The position numbers were made by a program, and so were the translations under genes. A stretch of DNA of 64,000 bases, taken from assembly GCA_022749755.1 (NCBI GenBank), contig CM040446.1, positions 17,112,080 through 17,176,079 of the forward strand, given 5' to 3'. Under the pieces are notes generated by a model, which was given only the letters and a program-made list of their open reading frames with translations, did no database searches and was not told where the DNA came from. Shown here piece after piece: positions 38,901 to 51,300 of the stretch; position 1 is the first letter of the stretch; each line of letters starts with the position of its first letter. This DNA is from Azadirachta indica (lineage: Eukaryota; Streptophyta; Magnoliopsida; Sapindales; Meliaceae).

Positions 38901-41900
38901 CCTGCCCCAGCACCTAAAGATATTCTGCGATCTCCAACCAATCCTGACGTTGGTGTGGGGAGAGGTGTCTGAGAAGTGCTACTGATGGACTGTGTGTTTG
39001 CTCCACTGCCTCTATCCTGCATGCCAGATTCCCCATTCCGCTCCCTTAAGTCACTCTGACTAGGCATGTAAACAGCTCTATCTGAGACATTACGCTCTGC
39101 AGTTCTATCTCTACTTTCTGTAGGACCATTTGCGGTTTGGCCAGAAGCAGATTGCTGACCTTGTGCAAGCAGAGGCGGTTTATTGCTGATTGAAGGTGGA
39201 GGACATACAAGATTGATTAACACATTTAAAGCAGGCTGTATAATCTGCAAACATTCATAAGACATTTAATGCCGATCACGTAAGCAAATATAACAAACAA
39301 TTTTAAACTGATGACAACTATCAACACTACAAACACTATACACAACTACTGGAAAAATAGTTATAATTTGAGCAACAACCAGAATCAGAGCAACAACAAT
39401 AGAAAGAAGAACTGTTTACCAAAGGACCTACCTCAGGGTCCACATAACTACTTGTAGCATTTGCTGCATCCAAAATGACTGCTATGCCAGTATGATTATT
39501 ACTTAGTGTGGCATTTACAATCATCTTGCGGCTACCAGGTACTAAAGTAACAATGTGCAGGACACCCAGTGCATATTGAAGCAAGTCGTGCAGATAACGT
39601 TCAACAGGAGGTGCCTAAATACATGATCAAACAAAATTAGTGCAGAAGAATTGCAAAAGGTAGAGGGAAAAAGAATGTGCAAAATCAACAGAGCATACCT
39701 GACATAATTCCATCATGGTAATATGTCCATTTAAGCTTAAAAACCTTTCAACTGCAGGCCAACGAGTTCTCACAAATGCAGGGCCCAGCTTCCGGTCCTT
39801 CTGTAACTGCAGAAATACTGCATCCATAGCCTCATTACTAATGTCAAGAGGCTTGTATGCGGCCCTTACATTTGGAATATTCCGGGCTGCACTTCGGTTA
39901 CTTTTATTAGGACGAATGGAATCCACAAGCAGAAGGAGATGAGCTCTGAAATATTGCCGCAAAGCAACACAGGTGTGATAAGCTATCTGCTTCTCCGAGA
40001 ATGTCAGTACTTCTGGCGGCGATCGATCATTTCGAAGCAATGTTGAGCCAGGAAGAGCAAGAGCCCCTGAATTAACTCCAGATCTTACTGAGGCAGCATC
40101 ATTTAGAAGGCCCAGTAATTTCTTTATGCCATCCTGAGAATCAAAAGCATCAACAACTGCTCTGAAAACAAATGCAGCAGCAAAAAATAGGGCTGCATTT
40201 TTTCTGGCTTGATCCTGAGTGCACTCAAGAACTTGGATAGCCAACTCAACCACCTGGTGCACAATATCAGGAGGAAGTGCACAGACTCGTTCCATTATCC
40301 CCTGAATACAAATTTTGTAAAAAAATGTAAGAAATCAGAGTGCAGAAAATAAGTGTAGGCAAGGGCACAAATTCCGACAATCAACGCTACAGTACACTAC
40401 CTGAAGAGAACCTACAGTAAATAAGCAAGAGGAAAGACCAAAGAAAGTTAGATTGTTTCTTGGGACAGCAAGCAGCTTTTGCATGCCACCTCGATCCACG
40501 AACAATGCAGCAAATTTTCGATGAGCAGCCAAAGCACAAATCAGCTTCATCACATCTGGCAAAAGCATCACAAGCTTTGATGTTTCTTCAGATTTGGAAC
40601 TCCGTTGCAACAGTGCAAGACAAACATCCACTCCCTTTTCATGTAGCACCGGACCAAGTACTTCCACATATTCACCTAATGTTTCAAGGCACTGAATGCA
40701 ATATTTTTCCCTCAACTGTGCAAGAGATTCAACATCAGGGAGGAAATATTCTTCAGCATCCTCATCAACGTCTATTTCTTTGATACTCAAACTCACTGAG
40801 TCAGCATTGGAGCCAATAGCGTTCCTGCCACGAATCCACAAAAAGTAAATTAGCACTTGCCTAACTGACATAAGTTCTCCTGGAAGAAAGAAGACTATCA
40901 TCACCGCCAAATTGTGAATAACAAATAAAAGTGAAGTATTATGAGCATTTAATGTGAAATTACCTACCTTGAAACCTCAACAGCATTAGCAGCATCTACA
41001 ACAGTAGATGCAGCTCTCGAAGCAGCCAAAAAAGCAGCTTCTTCATCACTGGTGGTCTTAAATTCCTGAACACATGAAGTGGCCAAAAGAAATTGAGACC
41101 TTCAGATGACATGAAAAAGATTAAACTTTAAGTTAAAGTTGCAGAAGAATGTGAGAACCTTAAAACCTGGAAGATAGAAAAAATGATACATACCTCTAAA
41201 GCTGCGCTTTTGACAACTTCAGCAGCAGCATCACCAGCTGCTTTGATGGCTTCTATGGGAGCATTGGCTGCTCTAGCTTCAGCTTCAGCAGCTCCAACTG
41301 CTTTCTTTACCAAATCAGAGATGTCTTTGCTTCCAACTTTGCATCCTTGGAAACAGTCATCACCATCGTCTCTCTCCACACACAAACACTCATAGTTAAC
41401 CTTTCCTGAATGCTTCCTAGCATCTGGTGCTTTTTTTGAAACACTTCTTTCTCTTACACTTCGTCCCTGTCCTAAACGGCTACCAGATCCTGGGGACATT
41501 AAACCCTGGTCATTCTCCATGGCCCCTTCATTAACCCTCCCCTTCCCTCTAGATCTGGCCCATCCACGATTTGCTCTCCGCCTAGAGGAGTCATCTCTTC
41601 CACTTTCATCAATATCTCCAAATTTTGTCTTCCCCTCACGAGTGTCTTGACCATACAACCTGTCTTCACCATCAATATTCATTTCAGATGTATCAAATCC
41701 TGCAGCTAACCCATCAGATGGTGCTCCGTCGTCAACCCCAAACTCTTCCCCGTGTGTCTGCCTACAAATAGCTCTTTCCTGAGCTGTCTCAACATCTTGA
41801 TCATCTAAAGCTCGCTCATCTGTTGTCCTTTGATCATCAGAATGAGTTGTCTCCAGAAACTGCCGTACTCTACCGCGACCTTCTTCTCTACCTCGTAAGG

Positions 41901-43229
41901 AAGTAGCACCAGATGCATTCTTACTCTCAACCAAATGGCTTGCATCTTTTTGACTTGAAAAAGTTTCCCCAAGTACACGTAGACGAAGATAACGCATAAG
42001 CTTTGCAGACAATCCAGATGTCAACACATCTTCCACCAATGGCCCACCACTGTAATCAATCAAAACCAGCTGAGAAAAGATGTAAAGCAAACTAAACATA
42101 TAAACCACATAATTAGAAAAAGGGCAAATAGACCATAAATGAGGATGCATACCCCGCCAAGCACACGGCAAGGATTCCAGTTGAATAAGTTTTCAACATT
42201 TCAGAATCTGAGGCTTCTTTCTTCCTCAATTCATGCTTTGAGTGGCGATCTTCACCAGAAAACCGAACAGTCTCATCCGTAACCCAATTTTTTATGTTCT
42301 CCAAAACAGCTTCTTCAAAAACATGGGGATACTGTATGCAAGTTACAGGTCATGGAACTGATAAAACATGCCATAGAAATGAAAACAAAAACAAACAAAT
42401 TAAGCTTTCAAGAATAAGTGGCAACAATAATCTTACAATCCAAGTAAGTGAACAACTTAATAGAAGGCGTGCAGCAGCTGCCTGAACACAGGTCGAATAT
42501 CTAGTTTCAGACAGAAACTTTGTCGATATCAAATCAAAGAAATCGTCATTCTCCTGAGGACGAAGGAAAAATAAATATTTTGGGTCAGAAACATGTGACG
42601 ATTATAAGCTTACTAATCATTTTTACAACTTCAGCAGACGTGCAACAGGATGCCACCCTGCCTTCCGCCGCAAAAAAAAAAAAAAAAGAGATAGGAAAAA
42701 CTGACAGAAGGGAACAGCAAAAGGAACGGTATGTTAGTTACCCGGACCAAGTTGCCAAGGCGTCCAATATTATGAGAAGCCCGCGCATTACTAGAAGAAG
42801 AATAACCACACTCTTCCAAATATCTAGTAAAAGAACAGAGATGTAAGTCTTGTTTATAAATAATCATATGATATTATAACTCAGACTTAGAGAAACTAAT
42901 ATTAGCATCATAAAACATTCTGTGAAAGATGATAATCACAACAATAATAGGGTTACAACACTGGAGAGACATAACAGAAAAGATTTTGTGATGATATTTA
43001 ATTGAAAGGGGGAAGAAAAGCATTCATACAGAGATTCTTGGATCTCAAAAAGAGAAGAAAGCGCATGTAGGACGGTGGGATTAGGGTTATCAGGGGAAGA
43101 AGTAATCTTTTCCATCAGTTTCTGCGCCTTCGCCATCAACTCTTCTTCTTCTTTCTTCGTTTCTTCTTGTCCGCCTCCTCCTTCGAGGACAGGAGCTTCA
43201 CTTTGCCCTTGGCTTGACGATCCCTCCAT
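32976..43229 (-). CDS. DCAF1: DDB1- and CUL4-associated factor 1 (DCAF1/VprBP homologue)
   Basis: Fourteen coding exons give 1936 residues (Arabidopsis DCAF1 is about 1.9 kb of residues). Exons, 5' to 3' on the minus strand: 43229-43030, 42823-42742, 42553-42437, 42331-42153, 42049-41194, 41065-40968, 40824-40401, 40301-39699, 39614-39432, 39244-38687, 37595-37485, 36318-36200, 36081-34485, 33659-32976. All phases join. The N-terminal half is helical armadillo-like. A LisH motif spans the 36318-36200/36081 junction (ELLLLIHEHLQASGLAATA). WD40 repeats follow, with two DDB1-binding WDxR boxes: WDRR in exon 13 and WDLR in exon 14. The C-terminus is an Asp/Glu-rich tail of more than 60 residues. 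As a nuclear substrate receptor it recruits targets to CUL4-DDB1 ubiquitin ligase. The start ATG 43229 begins MEGSSSQGQSEAP. Confidence 0.96.
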
Positions 43230-44989
43230 TTACGATTATCAGCCAAGATGTCAAACGAACAAAATATTACTCTTTATCAAAACTTCTCCAGTTAAGCAAA
43301 ATTATTTAGGTTTTTTCCGTTTCTGTTTCTATTACTGACTCTTTAATCACGTACAATTGGCGTTTAGGGTGTTTCAGAGCTGCCACTCTTAGACGGAAAA
43401 TTAAACCAAGGGAAGAAAGCACTCAGTGGGTTGTCTCCCGTTTTATAAGGTGATTGATGAGGGAGACGATTCTAAATGGCTTACGAAATGGATCGGAGCA
43501 TTCCCGAACAACCCGACCCTTTTTCTCCTAACCCTAGGTAGCTCTATATATTAACTAGTTCGGATCAATGTATAACCCGAATATAACATGCCGCGACCCA
43601 GCTTTGCCTTTGAAATATATATTTACTTTTATATTGATATTTATGTTCTACACAAAGCCCCAAGACTTTTTCTATTTCACATACAGGTAGACACAGAAGG
43701 AATAGGTAGATATTACACCCATTATTGTTGAGAATTAGAAGTAACTGTGTTACGATGATTTATAAACATTCCTCATTTGACTTAGCTTAGAAGCAGCTGT
43801 GGTACGTAAAATTAACTTTGCACATAGTAATTAGTTATCATCTTTAATATAAATAAATTATCAAGTAAATTTGATTTGACACGTATTCATTTTCTAGTGA
43901 TAATTATTTATATGTATTAATATATTGGAAGTAGGGTGATAACTTATTATAAATTTATGGATCGGGCGAAAATTTTCAATATATAAAAGTGATAAATTTA
44001 AGATTATCCTAATTATAATACAAACATTTTCTATTTCATAATTTTTATTTATTTAGAAAAAAATAATTCTCTTTTTTTTAAATCTAATTTCTGAAAAAAT
44101 ATAATTTCATTACCACTTAACTAGAAAAATAAATGATTAATAGATGAATATTAAAAGAAAAAGCCTATTTTTTAGATGTAACTAAATTTTTAATTTTTAT
44201 TAGTTGCATGTTAGTTATTTATTTTATTAAAGTGTAATACTATTGACACCCCTATAAATTCCTCCAAATTTTTAATTTTTGTTAGTGGCAATGTTAATTA
44301 TTTATTTTATTAAAGTGTAGTACTATTCTCATCTCTATAAATTTATCCTAAAACAAGTTTTTAAGGATTTTAATAGATTTTTCGATCGGTTATAAAAACA
44401 TCACTATGCATTAAATTTTTAAATTTTAATTTGATCCCAATAATCAGTATAGTAGAGTACGTTTTAACCAATTATAGTAGATTATTTTTATAAGATTTAT
44501 TGAGAACAGGGATAGGAAAATATATAACGATTTGAATAACAGTAGATCAAATTGATTTAGTTTGAATTTAGATGGCATTAGTTTCAATTTTTTCAATTTA
44601 TTTTTGGTTTAGTCTTCATAATTGAAAACCAAACTAATAAAATTATAAATTATCTCTATAATCAGTCGTTAGTAATTATATCTAATTAAAATACTTTTAT
44701 TTGAAATTATTTTATTATTTAAATTTTTTTAACTTAAACTAAACTAATTAAGTTTCATTTTACACTCTACATTAATTTAATCATTATCATTTTCATAAAT
44801 CAAATAATTTAATTTGAATTTGAATTAATTGAAGTTTGATTATATAGTTATAATTAATATATAATTAATACACTGTATATTAGATTTAATTTTAACTATA
44901 CAAACTAATAGATTACCTATACTTTTCATATATTTTTTGTTTGGTTTGGAGCAAGAGATAAAAATATTAATTTTGTTAAATATACATAT
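43230..44989. other. Divergent intergenic region between DCAF1 and endonuclease V
   Basis: Holds the DCAF1 promoter (next to 43229) and, further right, AT-rich DNA with no gene. The frame at 43075-43338 is the shadow of DCAF1 exon 1 and its leader. Confidence 0.55.
44184..44346. repeat. 82 bp tandem duplication
   Basis: Two adjacent units starting near 44184 and 44265 share AAATTTTTAATTTTT, GTTA.TTATTTATTTTATT and AAAGTGTA.TACTATT. No function is visible. Confidence 0.6.
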
Positions 44990-45228
44990 TTCTAATAAAA
45001 AATTTTTTCAATAATAACCACCTTTTCCTCAATTTTAGAAATAATTATAATTTAAAATATTTTAAAAAATAATAACTGAATTTTTTAATAAAAATATTCC
45101 TGTTCGAAAATGCACTTTGTCCTGTAAGGTGCATTTTCGTTTACTTGTTATTTTTGAAAGACATGTTGATCGGTGATTATTTCTGAAATTGTAGTGTGAA
45201 GGGTGGTTATCGGTGATAATTTTTCTTA
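44990..45228. mobile_element. Hairpin MITE in the endonuclease V promoter
   Basis: A long inverted repeat of about 240 bp. The left arm contains ATAACCACC and TTTTAGAAATAATT (from about 45011). The right arm carries the reverse complements GATTATTTCTGAAATT and GGGTGGTTAT (to about 45210). The centre is a perfect 11 bp stem, CGAAAATGCAC / GTGCATTTTCG (45105-45139), around a 13-base loop. The element ends some 30 bp before the first ATG of the endonuclease V frame. Confidence 0.65.
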
Positions 45229-45387
45229 CAATAAATACTAAAACCTTAAGAGAGTTCCATGAAATTTCTCACTCGTCCTCCGCATTCTAAAGTTCACGTC
45301 ATTAATGAGAATTTCATTGCATTAAACGAGAAGTTGTTTTCTTCTTCTTCCACATTGATCCCCGTTCCGGCCTCTGCATTCTACTAC

Positions 45388-48300
45388 ATGGCAAATATCT
45401 GGGAAGAAGCAACTGAATTATTGGCATCGCAATCACCGGTGAAGGAAGGAACTTCAGATCCTGCTCATCAAGCGCAACTCAGTAACTGGGTAGAGTACGG
45501 GTTTCTGTAAAAAAGAAAAAAAAAATCCCTTCTTTTTTAGTTTGAATAAGGAAATGATTAAATTTACCATCAATTTATTAGTAGTTTATTGGAGATGAGC
45601 TAAAAGGAAATTGATAAAATTTACAGTAATTTATAGTTATTTATTGATTATCGTGAATTCAGGATTCAAAATGAGCTAAAAAAGAAATTGATAATAGAAG
45701 ATGATTTCACTTGGAAATTACCTACCTCCACAACCACAAGCAAAATGGAAGAATCGGATGTGTTGTTGAAATATATAGGTGGAGTTGACGTGAGTTTCTC
45801 AAAGGAAGATCTATCCATTGCATGCGGTTGTCTCGTTGTGTTGGATCTCCAAACTCTGCAAATAGTATATGAGGATTATTCTATCCTAAGGCTTCAAGTG
45901 CCATATACTCCTGGTTTCCTTGCCTTTCGTGAGGTCTCAGGTTTTTTCGTGTCATTTTGTTTATGCTTTTATTTATGTGATTGTTTGATCTTGAAGAGAT
46001 TGTATTATTAGCTTCTTTTTATTTCTTCAGGTTCCGGTTCTTTTACAGCTCTTGGATGACATGAAAAACAAAGCTAATCATTTCTACCCGCAGGTAATTC
46101 TTCATCTCATCACTGTTTCTGTTTGAAGCCAAATTATTGAATGTTCAGATTCACATTTTTTATTTTATTTATTTATCAGCAGGTATTAATGGTCGATGGC
46201 AATGGATTACTCCATCCTCGAGGCAAGTCTTTCTGTTTGAATCTCCATCTTGTAATTTCTTCTAAAACATTATGCGTAGAGCAGCTTTCTTTTTTTCTTT
46301 TTTTTTTCCAACTTTTGGAGGCATAGAAAGAACATTTGTTTAACTTGATTTTTTTGGGCTGTTGTAGTATTCTGTTGAAAATTGGTTCCCATTCAACATT
46401 TGGTTTTGCACACAAATTGATGTTTGGATAAAACATAACCATAGTTTATGAACTTTTCCTTAGGTTTTGGCTTGGCCTGTCATATCGGTGTTCTTGCAAA
46501 TCTCCCTACAATTGGGATTGGAAAGAATGTGAGTACTATATAGCAATTTGTTCTGTGGGTATGGAATAGTGATTTGTTCTTCTCACTAAAAAAAAAAAAG
46601 AAAAAGAAGCCAATCCTTAATTTTTTTAATATTTAATCAAATATCAATGTATTATATATTTTAAGTATGCCTTCACAGGATTGATCACTCTGAGTTTCTT
46701 TATACTTTTTCTGAATTGAGAACTTGATTCTTGAGTTTCTATTATTTTACATCGATCATGAAATGTTTCTGACTTCACTTTATTTCAGCTGCACTGTGTG
46801 GATGGTCTTACTCATTCTGGAGTAAGGAAACTTCTTGATGTGAAAGAAAACAGTGATGCAGATATTATTCCTTTGATAGGCTGCTCAGGATTTGTATGGG
46901 GAGTGGTAAGTGAGTCAGCATGAAGTTATGTTTTCATTGGAATCTCTAGCTGCATCTTTAATGCCACAAATTATTTTACTATACCTAACTTCAAGATAGA
47001 TAAGGAATGAATTTGCCAACTGAAATAGTTAGCTCCCGAATAAATTTCTTGGAGTCTTATAAGGGTCTTCAATAGCTTTATCAAGAGAGTATCAAGTCAA
47101 GAAGCATAGCTAATAGTTGCTGTTTGCAGAAAGCTTGTATTGGTTGTGATGACATTAGTTTGGTCCCTTTTATTTACTTGCTAAGTGTTTGGTTCTGTTT
47201 AAAATCCTTTTATTACTTGGCAGTTCTTTTAAGAGTAAGGTTATAGGGGTTTTCCTTTTGGCTTTGTTGACAGCAACCGTTAAGACTATTGATTTAGCAT
47301 ATCTACAAAAAATATATTTCTGCAGATGAGTGATTTCTACAATATTTGGAATAGCTTAATTTAGATTGGTGTACTTAGAGATATTTTGTCATATTGATGC
47401 GCTATATCCAACAGTTGGACATTAATTGGATTGATATGACATTTTTTTATACGATCCCTGTAATATATGAATAAAGAATAGAAGATATAATATTTATGAT
47501 TTGTGTTTATTCTTTATTTGTTCATGTTATTGATGAATGCTGGATCTAGAACCAGGCTGCTGATTGATCAAATTGTCAACAACTCACATTTTTCTTAATC
47601 AGGTTGTTGTATTTGCTCAATATTTGTACAATCAAGCATGCGAAGTACCTGGAAATTCTAAAACTAAGTGCATGACAGATAAGGGGATGGAAAAACCAAA
47701 ATCATACGTTAGTTTTTGTGTAAAACTATTTGGTTGTACAATGGGGAAGATGAGTATTTCTTTTATATTATGATCCCCATTTAAAACTTGTCATCTTGTT
47801 GGATAGTTAATTGTGAATGTTGTGATGAGGTTTTGGACTGAAGTCTTAGCCAAGCTTTTTGCACTCCAAAAATTTTGACTTAAGTGGATTTATTTGCTTA
47901 ATCCTTTTTAGGATGCCAACTTCAAATTGAACATAGCTTTTGTTTTTGGAAGGCATATGGTTTTAGGTGTCTTCAATTCATCTTGTTTTCAAAGCTTCAA
48001 AAATTTTGGCCTATAGAATTGTACTTCAAATCATTTTTGCTTTTTACAGGCTATGAGATCAACTCCAAACACATTGAAGCCCATATTTGTTTCAGTCGGT
48101 CACCGAATATCTCTTAATACTACTGTCGAGATTGCTAAAATGTCTTGCAAGTTTCGTGTGCCAGAGCCTATACGACAGGTCATAACCAAATATCTTCATC
48201 TTTTTGGCACAAATCCATTGTCATTCAAAATCTTTGTTTCATTGGCAATTTGCATTTCATTCTTGAAGACAAACCAAATAAATATGCTTTAGTTCATTTG

Positions 48301-51300
48301 TAAGTACCCATACCATCTATCTTACTTTTTACTTTATATTTGTTAAAGTTCAAATAGAAATTAGGTTTCTTTAATTAAGCCTTCCTTACAATAGGATTAT
48401 GTTTTCTTTTCAGTTTATATGTATCTTATATATATATATATATATATATATATTTTAACTATTGTTAGAATTAAAATTAGACTTATTTAGTCTTACTAGG
48501 TTTAGTGTTATTAAGTGTATTTCTAATTTAAGTATTATTAATTTTTTTCTAGTTTGTTAAAGATTCCTAGGTTTATGAGGATTCTAATTTATGTTATTTT
48601 ATTATTTTAGCCTTTATAAAGTCACTCTTATATACCTAATTTAATATTCAAATAGAGATTCAATACAAAATTTTATGTTCTTTAATATGTTATCAGAGCA
48701 GGTTTGATCTTAGGTTTAAGCATCGACTTAGAAAAATTTTAATAACGATAATGTAGTATTATTAATCTTTTTCTAGTTTGTTAAAGATTCCTAGGTTTAC
48801 GAGGATTCTAATTTATGATCTTAGGTTTAAGTGTTGACTTAGAAAAATTTTAATAGTGATAATATGGTATCCTTTGAGGTAGTTACTGAGCATGATTTAG
48901 TTTTCTACTCATAGGAAAAAAAAAATTTCTAGAAACCTTAGAAAGGAAAAAGAAAATTCTAGAAACCATAATTCAAACTATTATACTGTTCACGGGTACT
49001 ATTTGGGAATGCTATTCTTGGGCTCTGTAGCAGAGGTGCTGTTCACAAGTTCCTAATATAGCTGCTCCTTTATCTACTACCCTTTGCCTATGGTTGGCAC
49101 TTGGTTATGGAAGACAATGGATTATGGAAGGCACTTGGTTATGGAGGCATCGAGTTACGGAAGGCACTCCTCTCCTATAAAAAGCACTATTAACACTCTT
49201 CGCTTATGCAAGATATTCTTTGCCTATGAAAGACACCACTAGTACTCTTCGTCTATGAAAGGTATAACTATTTCTCGTCTCTTGAAGACACTATTTGGTC
49301 TCAATATTGCATTGGGATTTCTTAACAATTGCATTGGCTTCCAAATTCAAGCTTACTGTATCATCTTAAATTTGAGAGGAAGTATTAGAATTAAAATTAG
49401 ACTTATTTAATTTTACTATGTTTGGTGTTGTTAATTATATTTCTAATTTAACTATTATTATTCTTTTTCTAGTTTGTTAAGGATTTTTAGGTTTATGAGG
49501 ATTACTAATTTATGTTATTTTATCAGGCACTCTTATATACCTAGTTTAATATTCAAAGAGAGATTCAATATAAAATTTTATTTTCTTTAACAACTATCAA
49601 TATTGAAAAATCTTTATTACTCTTATCTCTTTCAACACCGTACTATAGTTGAGCAAAGATCCTTAAACCTTACTTTTTCACAAAAGAAATGGAAACCTTA
49701 ATCTAAGCTACTAGTATTGTTCACAAATTCTTAGTATGATTACTCCAAATCAATCCCACAATAAGCATCTACACTTGCATCCACTAGTAATGGTGGGCGA
49801 GGAGCAATCTCTAGACAATTTCAGAGATGTGGTAAAGGATGAATAGGTCATTTCTTGTGTATCCACTACAACTGTATTAATAATTTTTCTAAAAATTGTT
49901 GGAAAAATTTTGGAAAACCATAAGGAGTAATCAAAGTCATTACATTTAGAAGGAAAACCCTTGTGTTCTTGTAGTTTTACTCTTCAGGTAGTTCTGAGAA
50001 TTCTTATGTGCCATGATCTAGGGAAATTAATTATCAACTTGTTTTAACCAACTAATTACTGGGTCCTCAATTTTTGTTGTCGTAACTTTAGCCCAATTAG
50101 GTATTACAAATACATTTCTTTTACTTTTAATTTTGCCCCTTGGATAATTGATTATGAGGATTCATCTTGTATGACTGGTAATAGCTCTGTCTTTAGTTTT
50201 TATTCCTCATATTGTAAATCATCTTTTGCAGTTTTGGCAAATGGTTCTAAAACCAATATTGTTGGAGTAACACTTATTTTTGCCAATTCTACTCTTGATC
50301 TTTCCTTGGTTCTCCGTGTATTTAAATTTTCTATCAATATTTTATCAATTAATCAGAGAACTAAAATCTAAACTGTTATATCATATTTTTTTCATCTTAT
50401 TGTATTTTTTAGGATCTTGATAGGAGGAAGACAATTGGTAAAAGACGTGAGATAAATAGTGTATCACATTTCTAGTTCACTATAATCCCCTACTTGTGCA
50501 CTATCCGTCTCTGTCTCTTCAGAATATTGACACTACAAACTCATACTTCTTTTCAACTCCTTAAATGAATGAATTTACTTGGTATTGTTAGTTTTAGTAT
50601 TAAGTGTAAGTCTTGTCAATTAGGTAAAATTCATCATATCTCTTTTCATTGTGTCGTTTAGTGATGATTGTTCTTGTGGTACATGGATATATCTTTTGAG
50701 GGAACAATTAAAAGATATTTTATTTCAATAATTTTTTTGTGATATAAAAACTTAGTTTGATGTGTCTATTCAAATTCTTTGTTTTGACAATGCCTTAAAA
50801 TATTGTCACTCTATAGGTTCTAAATATTACAGAAAACAAGAGGTGATTCATCAAACCTTATACCCTCATATCAACAAAATGGTGTAACTAAAAAGAGAGA
50901 TAAGCATTTGTTAGAAATTGCTAGAATAATTCTATTTTATATAAAAGTACCATCCAAAATTTGGAGAGAACTAATTCTTACTATCTGTTATATGATAAAT
51001 AAGCTTCATCTTTTTTTCTTGACTTTAGATACAAAATGTTTTGTTTCTTGACAAACTTCCTTTTTCAATTCCACCTTGTTATTTCTGTTTGTTTTGTCCT
51101 TATGTTTAATATATATGACAAACTTTCAGCTTAGTCTATTAAAAAAGTATTTTTGTAGGATATTTTAGAACTTAGAAAGATTATAAGTGTGTTGATCCTA
51201 CTTCCTGGTAAAACTTATGTTACTTTTGATGTCGCCTTTTATAAGTATATTTATTTATCAAAAAAGGATCTAGTCTAGAAACTAATCTTATTTCTTCTAC

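Noticed and set aside
47564..47773. 69-codon plus-strand frame in endonuclease V intron 6
   Set aside because: Exon 6 (ending WGV) joins directly to exon 7 (AMRSTP) as in the family; inserting this frame would break the conserved region.
48688..48702. TATCAGAGC-type sequences (also at 59628) as possible tRNA gene pieces
   Set aside because: They follow LTR ends and are primer-binding sites complementary to initiator tRNA; no cloverleaf surrounds them.
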